A stretch of DNA of 64,000 nucleotides from Archivesica marissinica (GCA_014843695.1 CM026390.1:55350275-55414274), one strand, 5' to 3'; counted from the first letter of the stretch, positions 1 to 11,082 are shown. Numbers and translations: made by a program. The notes: a model not told the origin generated them from the letters alone.

Positions 1-1665
1 ATAATTCCGTAGAGTGATATCTCAAACATCTATTCTTTGATAATTACATAGAGTGGTATCTCAAACATCTATTCTTTGATAATTCCATAGAGTGGTGTCT
101 CAAACATCTATTCTTTGATAATTACATAGAGTGGTATCTCAAACATCTATTCTTTGATAATTCCGTAGAGTGGTTTCTCAAACATCTATTCTTTGGTAAG
201 TCCGTAGAGTGGTTTGGCTTGATATTTCAGTAGAATGGTCTATGAAACGTATATTGTTTGATATTTCAATAGAATGGTCTATGAAACGTCTGTTGTTTGA
301 TATTTCAGTAGAATGGTCTATGAAACGTATATATAGTGCTTGATATTTCAGTAGAATGGTCTATGAAACGTATATTGCTTGATATTTCAGTAGAATGGTC
401 TATGAAACATATATTGCTTGATATTTCAGTAGAATGGTCCATGACACGTCTGTTGTTTGATATTTCAGTAGAATGGTCTATGAAACGTTTGTTGTTTGAT
501 ATTTCAGTAGAATGGTCTATGAAACGTATAGTGTTTGATATTTCAGTAGAATGGTCTATGAAACGAATATTGCTTGATATTTCAGTAGAATGGTCTATGA
601 AACGTCTGTTGTTTGATATTTCAGTAGAATGGTCTATGAAACGTATATTGTTTGATATTTCAGTAGAATGGTCTATGAAACGAATATTGCTTGATATTTC
701 AATAGAATGGTCTATGAAACGTCTGTTGTTTGATCGTTCGGAACAGTGGTATATCTAGCTTGTATTGTTTGATCGTTCGGAACAGTTGTATTTCCGAGTT
801 CTATTATTTGGATACTTTGGAACAGTGGTCTCTCAAACGTCTCGTGTTCGATTATTCCGTAGCGTCGTATGACAAATGTATATTGCTTGATAAACGTCTA
901 TTGTTTAATAAGAAGGAACACTGTAGATCATTCGGAACAGTGGTATATCTAGCTTGTATAGTTAGATCATTCGGAACAGTGGTATATCTAGCTTGTATAG
1001 TTAGATCATTCGGAACAGTGTTATATCTAGCTTATATAGTTAGATCATTCGGAACAGTGGTATATCTAGCTTGTATAGTTAGATCATTCGGAACAGTGGT
1101 ATATATAGCTTGTATAGTTAGATCATTCGGAACAGTGGTATATCTAGCTTATATAGTTAGATCATTCGGAACAGTAGTATATCTAGCTTGTATAGTTAAT
1201 CATTCGGAACAGTATAAATCTAGCTTGTATAGTTAGATCATTCGGAACAGTTGTATATCTAGCTTGTATAGTTAATCATTCGGAACAGTGGTATATCTAG
1301 CTTATATAGTTAGATCATTCGGAACAGTGGTATATCTAGCTTGTATAGTTAATCATTCGGAACAGTTGTATATCTAGCTTGTATAGTTAATCATTCGGAA
1401 CAGTGGTATATCTAGCTTATATAGTTAGATCATTCGGAACAGTGGTATATCTAGCTTGTATAATTAGATCATTCGGAACAGTGGTATATATAGCTTGTAT
1501 AATTAGATCATTCGGAACAGTGGTATATCTAGCTTGTATAATTAGATCATTCGGAACAGTGGTATATCTAGCTTATATAGTTAGATCATTCGGAACAGTG
1601 GTATATATAGCTTGTATAGTTAGATCATTCGGAACAGTGGTATATCTAGCTGGTATAGTTTGATA
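1..1665. repeat. 39-bp satellite array, three subfamilies
   Basis: Tandem 39-bp units in three consecutive blocks: 1 to about 200 (units with TCTCAAACATCTATTCTTTG), about 214-733 (units with TTTCAGTAGAATGGTCTATG) and about 734-1,665 (units with CATTCGGAACAGTGGTATAT). All share length and a degenerate frame of TGAT-ATTC-AGTGGT, so they look like diverged subfamilies of one satellite. Because 39 is a multiple of three, open frames of 13-residue repeats (140, 168 and 86 codons on the plus strand) run through it. I treat these as by-products of periodicity, not genes. The array is open at the window's left edge. Confidence 0.95.
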
Positions 1666-1749
1666 ATTCAGAAATGTGGTATTTCGAATATGGGAATCGC
1701 AAAGCATTTCGAACCACAAGTGGCTCAACATGACAGTAAATCAGAATTT

Positions 1750-1990
1750 AGTTTAGTTTATACAAATTTCTTTATGCTCGATTGCGAAACAAGTTATTAC
1801 AACTTATATTAATTACTCTCGAGGCCTCATTCCTGATGGAATCCATCGCCACGGGGGAGAAAGAGAAGAGGCAACGTGGAATTTAAATGCATTGCCTAAG
1901 GACACAATCGTAACGGCTCCAGCGGGGCTCGAACGCCGGATCTTTCGCATCTTAAGCGAACGCGCATCCACTGCGCTATCACGACTTTCA
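1750..1990 (-). mobile_element. SINE-A, full-length copy with target-site duplication
   Basis: tRNA-derived SINE read on the minus strand. The head at about 1,920-1,985 has an A-box-like TAGCGCAGTGGATGCG and a B-box-like GTTCGAGCCCC. The body contains TTAGGCAATGCATTTAAATT and a GGAATCCATC-type segment (plus-strand reading). The 3' tail is ATTAATATAAGTTG...CGCAATCGAGC. Direct repeats TAAATCAGAATT at 1,737-1,748 and 1,991-2,002 flank it, as expected of LINE-mediated insertion. Confidence 0.88.
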
Positions 1991-2002
1991 TAAATCAGAA
2001 TT

Positions 2003-2478
2003 AAAAATTTATATTTTCAAACGACTAGCATGCAGTTGCATAAAATTCAAATAATGGTAATATTTAGAGTATATTTAATGGGCAATTTGGTTTTTTATTC
2101 TATGGTTAAATTTCTAACTTGAAATCACAATCTTCCTATTGAAACTGGGCGAATCTAATTTGTAATCTTTGTCGAACAGAAATTGGAGATGAATAGCATT
2201 ATCTGCTGAATTGTATACATTCAGTTGCAGATGGAAGAACATTTATAAAACCATCTTACTATAAGAGACCAATGTTTATTTATTTGAATAAATACTAAAT
2301 ACAAATAACAAAAAGTATTTATGCATTCTTACTTTACAATGAATAAATTGTATAGAAATGTATTGTATGTTTATAGAAATTTAATTATATATTGTATTAC
2401 ACCATTGTGAACAAACGATTGTGTACACATTGATTGATATAAAATGATACTACATGTATAAATAGTAATTATGATGGT
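2003..2478. other. Gene-free AT-rich spacer
   Basis: AT-rich sequence between SINE insertions. I see no coding region, RNA gene or array here. Confidence 0.6.
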
Positions 2479-2508
2479 AAACGTGTTCATACATTGTACA
2501 ACACAGTG

Positions 2509-2550
2509 AGGGCAACCGGTAGCGACGATAAATAAATGTAAAACACACAC
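2509..2550 (+). mobile_element. 42-nt SINE-C-type tail with 30-bp flanking duplication
   Basis: Only the last about 42 nt of the SINE-C 3' end are present (GGGCAACCGGTAGCGACGAT, then AAATAAATGTAAAACACACAC). A perfect 30-bp direct repeat flanks it at 2,479-2,508 and 2,551-2,580. This is best read as a severely 5'-truncated target-primed insertion. It may be the tip of the partner LINE rather than of the SINE. Confidence 0.8.
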
Positions 2551-2756
2551 AAACGTGTTCATACATTGTACAACACAGTGTATAGATAGCTGAGAAAACA
2601 TCCCGAGTCATCACGAGTCATCACTCTGCGTATAAGACATAAAGGAGTGTACTTTAGAGATATATTTTCACGTTTACTATATAATGGCAATGCCATCGAT
2701 TATGTTGCGTATTGGTGCAATATGAACTGAGTGTTATACAATAAGTCTGATTCTGA

Positions 2757-3245
2757 ATGTTCCATTGTTTGGTAATTCGGACCAGTGCCATTTCAACGTT
2801 TTATCGTTTCATAATTCGCAACATTTGCATAGCAATCCTCAATGGTTTGATAAATCGGAACAGGGGTATTTTAACTCTTTCACCGCCAATGTCGCATAAA
2901 AGCGACTTTGTAAAAAAGTAGAGAACCCGATCGGACAGAACAGAACATGCCGTCTGGTCAAGCTATATGCTGATTGCTCTTCATAGATCCTGATCAGACG
3001 CGGCGTTACGCCGCGGCTGATCTGGATCTATGTTGTTTGCACATGCTCTGAATTTATTCGGCGCTGAAAGAGTTAAACATCTATTTTTTTAGAATTTGGA
3101 ATAGTGTCATTTCAAATATTGTTTGATTATTCGTAGCAGGAATATCTCAAAGATCTGTTGTTTGATCATTCGAAACAGTGATATTTCAAAGTTCTGTTGT
3201 TTAATTAATGGAAACAGCGATATGTCTCAAGCTCCTATCTTGTAA
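2757..3245. repeat. Decayed 39-bp satellite monomers, interrupted by a MITE
   Basis: Between 2,757-2,870 and 3,077-3,245 there are recognisable but diverged monomers (for example TTTGATCATTCGAAACAGTG near 3,159) of the satellite at 1-1,665. They look like an old edge of that array. The TTAA-MITE at 2,871-3,076 is inserted in the middle. Confidence 0.7.
2871..3076. mobile_element. TTAA-flanked MITE with large central palindrome (copy 1)
   Basis: The element begins TTAACTCTTTCACCGCC and ends GGCGCTGAAAGAGTTAA, inverted repeats of about 17 bp with one mismatch, including a TTAA at each end. An interior GC-rich near-palindrome spans 2,983-3,031 (centre CGGCGTTACGCCG). TTAA targets and this size suggest a non-autonomous piggyBac-like element; the superfamily is an inference. 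A second copy lies in the opposite orientation at 31,554-31,798. Confidence 0.8.
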
Positions 3246-4470
3246 TATTTCAGATGTACCTCAATTGAACATGTATATCGATGAAACAATTACACACATA
3301 TTCTGAGCACTACATTCCCTGGTAAAATTGCATCTGCAGAAACCGTTATTATAAAAACAACGCGCTATATCTAGATATAGATTACACATATATTCCTGTA
3401 TTTATATAATGCACCAATCGATTACGCCCAGCTTGCATTCAAGAAAACAGTCCAATACAAATAGAATATCAATTGTGTATATCAAATACTATATTAGAAC
3501 AAAACGCTTCAAATATTTTTTTAAAAACTTACCATTTTGCAAAGACAATATTGCCGGTCATGCTGCTAGTATATTCCCACATGAATGTGTTTGTGACGCA
3601 TGCTTTAAATTCTCTGTAATTCAATGTTATTCCATCACATCTGCAAAAGTAAATAACAACAATCAATTTTTAAAAAATTGTTTTTAATTTTCTGCACCAA
3701 TTAAACCATCCCTCTCATCTCTTGAAATCTTCTAACTACACTTTTCATTTAGATGCTTCGCACTCCTCGCAATGTTGTTGGTGTTTATCTATGTATCTAT
3801 TTACACATTTATTTCATATATCTTAATAGAAAAATATCCATGCGGCTAAATTACAAGTAAACATTAATTGCTTCATATTAAATACACATACAGAGGTAGC
3901 ACTATTTTCCTGTTTTAGCAACACAGAAGTGCTTCTTAAGCCCACTGCAGAAATCAGCACACACTATCCTATATGTTTCCAGCGCTTCCAATCTATTGAC
4001 ACTAGACTGTATTTCTGAGAGCGATGTAGCTATCTCCAAATTCCTATATCACGCCTTTATCCCCAATAGCAATAGCACACCAACTACATTTAATACATGT
4101 ATTCTGGTTTGAATCGGATGTTTTAAATACATTTTCGGTGTTGCGTGTCAGAAAAGGTCCCTAGAGTGACGGATCTTCAAAGCATTGGATAATGTATATT
4201 ATCTCGCATAATGCATAAAACAGTCAATAAGCTCCTAGTACCATCAGAAGACGATAAATCGGCTGCAGCGTTCATTAATATTTCAGTGTGATATATGCAC
4301 ATGATTTCGTGCCAGGCGTAACTAACACTGTACAGACGCAGAAAGGTTGATGTTTTGATTCTGAATTTATTGATGTTTGTTAATGAAAGCCTAATTAAAT
4401 GGAGATGTACTCGTGACGCCATGTTGTTATTGTACCGACTCTGGAGTCATATTAAATTTTCTATTTCAAT
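3246..4470. other. Spacer with no recognised feature
   Basis: AT-rich, with short open frames only (92 codons at 3,409-3,687 plus; 81 codons at 4,177-4,422 minus). Neither resembles a protein family I know, and neither has supporting context. Confidence 0.55.
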
Positions 4471-4488
4471 TAACAATTGAATGTTCTT

Positions 4489-4762
4489 CCGCCTACGTGG
4501 TTAGTAATTAAGGTCGCTGACTTGTATACCACTGTAACCTATCATCATTGATGGTCACGGGTTCGAGCCCCGCTCAGGCCGTGTCTCATTTATATGAAAA
4601 AGTTGGCAGTTTCTTACGGAGGTTGGTGCACCCAAGTACTGGTTAACCGCTGGAGCCTGCCCAGGAAAGGTGTTGTTAGGTAAACTGCCCGCCGGCGATA
4701 TAGCCCTAAATGTGCTGATGCAGGCGTAAAACCCGAAATATAACATAACATAACATAACATA
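4489..4762 (+). mobile_element. SINE-D, full-length with 18-bp target-site duplication
   Basis: tRNA-like head (GGTCGCTGACTTGTATACCA, B-box GGTTCGAGCCCCGC), a body with GTACTGGTTAACCGCTGGAG, and a simple tail of ATAAC repeats. Perfect direct repeats of 18 bp (TAACAATTGAATGTTCTT) occur at 4,471-4,488 and 4,763-4,780. Tail and duplication fit LINE-mediated insertion. A truncated relative lies at 10,786-10,948. Confidence 0.9.
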
Positions 4763-4780
4763 TAACAATTGAATGTTCTT

Positions 4781-5841
4781 TTTTCTGCGTTTGATCGAGG
4801 TATGAAATGTCAGTTTTGTACACCTAATTTGCAGTACAACATCATACAATAAACAGTAGTACGCTATGAATATTAATGATAATAGAATGTTTTAGCAATT
4901 CATCGGGTTATGAACGGCGTCCACATGGACTGAATCGACCAATCGTAATCGAGAGTTTGCAATCAGCAGCATTGCACTCTTATTACATATTCATACATAT
5001 GCTCCATGTTGATATATAAATAAAACTACACACATCCACGGATATTAATCACATATATCCCCCATTACCGATCATGTTGTACGGTCAGTGTGTCAAACGA
5101 CCAATCATGTTTGGCTCAGACACAATATACACAGTGGATATGGTATTTTGTGTGGGTCTAGTATTGCTATCAATCATGGAGGTGTTGAAAGGTGATCGAT
5201 AGACCAGCAGACTTTGATATGACCATGGTAAGATATAGCACTGACTGTATATAAATACGGACAACATAGTATTGATTTCATAAAGACATTCATAGGTGCA
5301 TGTAGTTATTGGACGTTCTGTCTCATTGACGGTGCACTTTCAACCAATTGAGACATCAAAAGTCAGATCTTGTCTACGACCCTCAATCATTCTGAGAGAT
5401 ATGGTGTCATGTTTGTCTTCTACAATAACATTGTTAGTCGGGCGAGATACACGGCGGCTCTCATCTCTACTGTGACTGTGGGCGTATATATGTTTTAATT
5501 TTACTTTTGAGTTTAAAGTCAGAGCAACTGCCTTGGTCATCTGGCGATTCTCCATCTGTTATTGATGGGGGTAATGCCCCGGGTTCCCTTTCAATCAGTA
5601 TTTCAGGCACGGATGGACACCAGGGCAGGACCACTAACCTTCCGCAAGCCAGCTGGATAACTTCTTCGCCTGACATAATTCGGTATTCCCAGTGGGGTTC
5701 GAACATAAATGGATGAGGAGCAAGTGATTTGAAGTTAACATACCAACTCATTAGGCCACGGAAGTGCCTTTGTGCGCATAGACCATAATAAAACGAACAA
5801 TAACATCAATTAAAGTGTTTGTTTATTATAGTGTCTCAACT
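4781..5841. other. Spacer; weak 94-codon open frame only
   Basis: Mostly featureless. A 94-codon open frame lies on the minus strand at 5,467-5,751 (contains PHWEYRIMSGEEVIQLACGR) over an opposite-strand 69-codon frame. The composition looks less random than its surroundings, so it could be a piece of a dispersed repeat or a decayed exon. I recognise no family, and there is no gene context. Confidence 0.4.
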
Positions 5842-5847
5842 GTAAAG

Positions 5848-6082
5848 TGGAAGTCGTGATGGTGCAGTGGATGCGCGTTCGCTTCAGGTGCGAAAGGTCT
5901 GGAGTTCGAGCCCCGCTGGAGCCGTTACGATTGTGCCCTTAGGCAAGGCATTTAAATTCCACGTTGCCACTTCTCTCTCCCTCGTGGCGATGGATTCCAT
6001 CAGGAATGAGGTCTCGAGAGTGATTTATATCAGTTGAAAGAACTTGTTTCGCAATCGAGCTAAAATAAATTTGTATAAACAA
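5848..6082 (+). mobile_element. SINE-A copy
   Basis: Head AAGTCGTGATGGTGCAGTGG, B-box GAGTTCGAGCCCCGC, body GCCCTTAGGCAAGGCATTTA, tail with CGCAATCGAGCTAAAATAAA. Imperfect direct repeats AGTGTCTCAACT (5,830-5,841) and AGTGTCTCCACT (6,083-6,094) flank it. Confidence 0.88.
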
Positions 6083-6164
6083 AGTGTCTCCACTATTGAA
6101 AGGGCCAGCCATTACTGACTTATGAGACACACATTTTTCCTTTTATGAACATCAGTGATGATGA

Positions 6165-6957
6165 TGATTCCGTTTATTTACCCTCGCCACCGGTAAACCA
6201 TATGGGCGAGCTCACGTGCTTTCGCACCGTCGGTTATTCGCTGAGATGAAGTGTTGAGTCGTCGGTGTCTTGTAGAGTGTAGATTGAAGTTTGTAGATTC
6301 CCGTGAAGATTATGGTCCAAGAAGATTACGATACTCGATGATTATTCCTTGTTGGTTATATCCAAGATGATTGTGGTTCTAGTAGTTAAAGTCAAGATCG
6401 TTGAAGGTCTGGTCGCTGACTGGATGAAGAAATGAGGTCATCCAGTCGCTTCTTCATCGTTGACCCAGTTATGGAGCGATACCAAACGACAGGGTGACGT
6501 TCCCTGCGCCTGGCATCATCTCCCCGACAACAGGGTGACAAGCCCTGTGCCGGTTTCCTGGGTCGGCTCACAGCAGCAGAATGGTTCGGTTGTTCCGTCG
6601 TTGTCCACCCCGTTGACGCATCCGGGGTCGAGGTCGCATCCCTCCGTCCCCAACGGACTTCATTGGTAGACGGATAAAAGAGTTCGAGGATGTGCCTCTT
6701 CAGCGCCCCAGTGTTAGCTGTCGCCGATCTAGGTAAGTGTTGACACTCCGAAGAGTCGATGCGGGTCCTATGAACATCAGTACATCCCGAATCATATGGT
6801 TGTCCGCCAGGCGCAAGGCTGGTAGGCAATCGGTGGCAATTATTTAACTAGCGGGTGGCTCACCAACCGGCCATATCAGAACGAACCCCTAACGAGGTTC
6901 GAACATTCGACCTCCCGCTGTGTATACGGGCGCCTTAAACCACTAGGCCTCGGAGCC
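6165..6957 (-). mobile_element. SINE-G: long tRNA-headed element
   Basis: On the minus strand a tRNA-like head (about 6,890-6,957: GGCTCCGAGGCCTAGTGGTT, then GGTCGAATGTTCGAACCTCG) is followed by a long, GC-richer unique body. The end resembles the SINE-C tail (CCCATATGGTTTACCGGTGG, then CGAGGGTAAATAAACG). At about 790 bp it is long for a SINE and may be composite. A 145-codon minus-strand frame (6,392-6,829) lies inside the body; I do not regard it as a gene. Parts of the body resemble the element at 23,340-24,050. Confidence 0.5.
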
Positions 6958-7520
6958 AATAATATGTTATAGCTTAGCCAACTAGGCGAGTTTCTAAGGC
7001 ATGCACCTTAAACAATGTAATAATAGATCTAATTACACACCCACTTTTTACCTGCTCAATGTCTTGTAATGGAGAGAATGAACATTTGATAGAGTGGTAA
7101 ATAGTTTGCGGGGTTTTCTGGCAGAGAACACGAAGCAGTGCGAACTCATCACAACAATGAGAGGGATATCAGTAGGATAAAAAAATTACCTGATCAAATG
7201 AATAACGCCGGTGCACGATGATCATTGAAGTAGAATAACGGAGAAGCGTGTGAGGATATACTTATTTGAACACGCTAGAAGAATTTACTATGCAAATTCC
7301 AGATAGAAGCCCATTGCGTATGGCAGTAAGTCACGTTGTTCACTTTTCTTCAATAATGTATCGACCTGACTGTGGAAAAGGGGGATACATGAGTTATTAT
7401 AGTCAAACGAGAATTAGACATTGCTGGGAGATTAACTATTAGTAATATGTGTGCAGGCGTATACACACGTCAGTATCTTGAAATTCTTGTCACGGTCGAT
7501 GGCGACCACATCTTTTGTGT
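6958..7520. other. Spacer with no recognised feature
   Basis: Unique-looking sequence with no coding, RNA or repeat signal that I can support. Confidence 0.5.
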
Positions 7521-7804
7521 GTTTTACGTTTATTTACCGTCGCTACCGGTTGCCCATATGAGCGACGCCTCCTAAAGAGATTAGTCATTTTAGATTTTGG
7601 AGGATAGTGCAATGATACAGACAGAGACCCATTCCAGAATCTCCTCTGGTTCTTTTACGTGCACGGTGTAAAGCACCGACACGAGACCTCGGTTTAACGT
7701 CCCATCTGAAAGACTTTTAATTTTATTAGGGTCAGACGGGGGATCGAACCTGCGATCCCTGGATTACCAGTCCAGTGTGTTACCACTGGACTACAGATCC
7801 GTCT
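7521..7804 (-). mobile_element. SINE-C, full-length copy
   Basis: Minus-strand head GGATCTGTAGTCCAGTGGTA, with an anticodon arm CTGGA-CTGGTAA-TCCAG (loop triplet GGT, so tRNA-Thr-like by inference) and B-box GGTTCGATCC. The body carries GGGACGTTAAACCGAGGTCT and TGCACGTAAAAGAACC, which from memory resembles the V-SINE-type core. The tail is CATATGGGCAACCGGTAGCG, then a GATAAATAAACGT-like end. Confidence 0.88.
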
Positions 7805-7968
7805 GTGGAAACCAAATCGTATTGTTGCCATTGTTTTATACTGTGCATTGCTTTTATATTGTCACTAACTATTCCAGCGACGGGCCACCCCATATCAATT
7901 CCGGGTCACACAGTATTACCGGGATTAAGATTCAATAACTGATCGGTCAAACTCCACCGTTAGTGTAT

Positions 7969-8158
7969 ACACATTTTAGCTCGATTGCGAAACAAGTTCT
8001 TACAACTTGTATTAATCACTATCGAGACCTCATTCCTAATGTAATCCATCGCCACGAGGGAGAGAGAAGAGGCAATGTGGAATTTAAATGCATTACCTAA
8101 GGGCACACTCGTAACGGCTCCAGCGGGGGCTCGAACTCGGGGCATTTCGCACCTGAAC
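7969..8158 (-). mobile_element. SINE-A, head partly deleted
   Basis: Tail and body match SINE-A (AGCTCGATTGCGAAACAAG; GTGGAATTTAAATGCATTAC), but the A-box half of the tRNA-like head is missing: the sequence jumps from GCACCTGAAC to CACGCTACCAC. This is a dead copy. A 113-codon plus-strand frame over this region is fortuitous. Confidence 0.8.
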
Positions 8159-8604
8159 ACGCTACCACAGTTTTCCCGTGATTTACCTCAGCGAATTGCG
8201 ATGAGCGACGCGGCGAAATCAATGAATTACAAAACACAATCGTACATCTCCTCTATCCTGAAATCACGGAGCCGTACCTGTTCTTTTTATTTTTCAATGT
8301 TGCATGATCACCATTGGCCAACAATGTACGTTTCGGGACATGCATGCAGCACATTAACTATTTGCATGCTGGGTAAAATAAAGTCTTTAGATAACGTGTT
8401 TCGTATTTGTAAGTGAAAAAAAACCTGTATAGATTATAATATAGAATTAAACCGCTGTGTGTTTAGATAGTTCCATATCATATAATGATTTGTACGTGTT
8501 GCAATCATAATGCCGACATGCTATGTTGTTTTATTAAATGTTCTTATCGAAACATGAATCACATATCTGCATACGTTGTACAATATGTATTATAAACTAT
8601 TGGG
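8159..8604. other. Spacer with no recognised feature
   Basis: AT-rich sequence; nothing I can name. Confidence 0.5.
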
Positions 8605-8857
8605 CTGTCCGATTAGCGTAGTGGTTAGCGCGCTCGCTTCTCATCAATGCAACCCGGGTTCGATCCTCGGACCGGGAGGTATGTGAGATTGTACGGTGGT
8701 CGCCAGAACGGACAGGTGGTTTTCTCAGGGTACTCCGGTTTCCCCCCACACGAATAACCACATATGCGCGTTCATCCGCGCCAACGAGAGTGATTAATAT
8801 AAGTTGTTGAAACTTGTTTCACAATCGTTGTAAAATAAATAAGTTTTAACTTAACTA
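8605..8857 (+). mobile_element. SINE-B copy
   Basis: tRNA-like head GTCCGATTAGCGTAGTGGTT with B-box GGGTTCGATCC. The central segment TACTCCGGTTTCCCCCCACA resembles, from memory, the conserved core of the MetaSINE superfamily. The tail GAGAGTGATTAATATAAGTT...TTGTAAAATAAATAAG is shared with SINE-A. A short possible target duplication (AACTATTGG / AACTATCGG) borders it. Confidence 0.85.
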
Positions 8858-8898
8858 TCGGGACAAGTAGTGTATTATTGAACTGTCTTCCATCATTA

Positions 8899-10597
8899 TT
8901 AAATACTGTTGCTATGGACCGTCCAGGTATTATCATGCCTGTATATAATATAACCACACACTGTTGCTATGGACCGTCAAGGTATTATCATGCCTGTATA
9001 TAATATAACCACACACTGTTGCTATGGACCGTCCAGGTATTATCATGCCTGTATATATTATAACCACACACTGTTGCTATGGACCGTCCAGATATTATCA
9101 TACCTATATATAATATAACCACACACTGTTGCTATGGACCGTCCAGATAGTATCATACCTATATATAATATAACCACACACTGTTGCTATGGACCGTCCA
9201 GATAGTATAATACCTGTATATAATATAACCACATACTGTTGCTATGGACCGTCCAGGTATTATCATGCTTGTATATAATATAACCACATACTGTTGCTAT
9301 GGACCGTCCAGGTATTATCATGCTTGTATATAATATAACAACACACTGTTGCTATGGACCGTCCAGATATTATCATACCTGTATATAATATAACCACACA
9401 CTGTTGCTATGGACCGTCCAGATAGTATCATACCTGTATATAATATAACCACATACTGTTGCTATGGACCGTCCAGGTATTATCATGCTTGTATATAATA
9501 TAACCACACACTGTTGCTATGGACCGTCCAGGTATTATCATACCTATATATAATATAACAATATAACCACACACTGTTGCTATGGACCGTCCATATATTA
9601 TCATACCTGTATATAATATAACAATATAACCACATACTGTTGCTATGGACCGTCCAGGTATTATCATGCCTGTATATAATATAACCACACACTGTTGCTA
9701 TGGACCGTCCATATATTATCATGCCTGTATATAATATAACCACACACTGTTGCTATGGACTGTCCAGGTATTATCATGCCTGTATATAATATAACCACAC
9801 ACTGTTGCTATGGACCGTCCAGGTATTATCATGCTTGTATATAATATAACCACACACTGTTGCTATGAACCGTCCAGATATTATCATGCCTGTATATAAT
9901 ATAACCACACACTGTTGCTATGGACCTTCCAGGTATTATCATGCCTGTATATAATATAACCACACACTGTTGCTATGGACCGTCCAGGTATTATCATGCC
10001 TGTATATAATATAACCACACACTGTTGCTATGGACCGTCCAGGTAGTATCATGCTTGTATATAATATAACCACACACTGTTGCTATGGACCGTCCAGGTA
10101 TTATCATGCTTGTATATAATATAACCACACACTGTTGCTATGAACCGTCCAGATATTATCATGCCTGTATATAATATAACCACACACTGTTGCTATGGAC
10201 CTTCCAGGTATTATCATGCCTGTATATAATATAACCACACACTGTTGCTATGGACCGTCCAGGTATTATCATGCCTGTATATAATATAACCACACACTGT
10301 TGCTATGGACCGTCCAGGTAGTATCATGCTTGTATATAATATAACCACACACTGTTGCTATGGACCGTCCAGGTATTATCATGCTTGTATATAATATAAC
10401 CACACACTGTTGCTATGAACCGTCCAGATATTATCATGCCTGTATATAATATAACCACACACTGTTGCTATGGACCGTCAAGGTATTATCATGCCTGTAT
10501 ATAATATAACCACACACTGTTGCTATGGACCGTCCAGGTATTATCATGCCTGTATATAATATAACCACACACTGTTGCTATGAACCGTCCAGGTATA
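8899..10597. repeat. 55-bp satellite array with 275-bp higher-order repeat
   Basis: About 31 units of 55 bp, core TGTTGCTATGGACCGTCCAG followed by a TATTATCATGCCTGTATA-type segment. A few units near 9,550-9,640 carry an extra AATATAACAAT-type insertion. From about 9,860 to 10,430 variants recur every five units: the TGCTATGAAC variant lies at 9,861, 10,136 and 10,411, exactly 275 bp apart, showing amplification of a pentamer. Confidence 0.96.
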
Positions 10598-10599
10598 AG

Positions 10600-10761
10600 G
10601 AACAAAGGCAACTCGCAAACTCCCCATGGATTACGACTTGGTGAAGGCTGCGTTTCTGAATCGAGTTAGGGATAATATGTCGAACTATTCAATACCTGAA
10701 AAGCTTCGATTATACAAATGTCAGCATAATCCATGTGGCAATTGGACAATGGCACAGAAAG
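10600..10761 (+). other. Candidate orphan exon (54 codons)
   Basis: An open stretch with an AG at 10,598-10,599 and a GTAATG donor-like site just after 10,761. In the open frame it reads ...MDYDLVKAAFLNRVRD, then ...EKLRLYKCQHNPCGNWTMAQ, a composition that looks protein-like rather than repeat-derived. I recognise no family. It begins directly at the end of the 55-bp array, and no neighbouring exon is visible. It could equally be a fragment of a mobile-element protein or chance. Confidence 0.25.
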
Positions 10762-10785
10762 GTAATGTACTTCCTGTTGTTTGAT

Positions 10786-10948
10786 TGTTATTAATAATAT
10801 TTGGTGTACCAACCTCTGTAAGATACTGCCAAGTTGTTCACATAAATGGGGCACGATCTGAACGGGGCTCGAACCTGTGTCCATCAGTGATGGTAGATTA
10901 CAGTGGTATACAAGTCAGCGACCGTAACCACTCGACCACGGAGGCGGG
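10786..10948 (-). mobile_element. SINE-D, tail-truncated copy
   Basis: Minus-strand head matching the copy at 4,489 (GAGGTTGGTAC, TCAGCGACCGTAACCACTCG on the plus strand, B-box GGGGCTCGAACC). Direct repeats CCTGTTGTTTGAT at 10,773-10,785 and 10,949-10,961 flank it exactly. The 3' half of the element is missing although the duplication is intact. Confidence 0.75.
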
Positions 10949-11082
10949 CCTGTTGTTTGATAACAACTATTAATGTAGCGTTACAAGCCATGAGGGCTTA
11001 CTGCTAACTAGACCATGCATATGTCAGTGTTCAATAACAAAGGCAAGGTGAATGATTTACGATTGTTATTATTAGTACTTTA

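Noticed and set aside
5467..5751. 94-codon minus-strand frame as a host gene
   Set aside because: Composition is suggestive, but no family is recognised, there is an overlapping opposite frame, and no neighbouring exons; kept only as a note in the spacer entry.
6392..6829. 145-codon minus-strand frame as a gene
   Set aside because: Lies wholly within a tRNA-headed repeat, overlaps a plus-strand frame, and shows no recognisable domain.
8899..10597. Homology between the two 55-bp arrays (8.9-10.6 kb and 57.7-58.6 kb)
   Set aside because: Same unit length, but the sequences share no meaningful motif.
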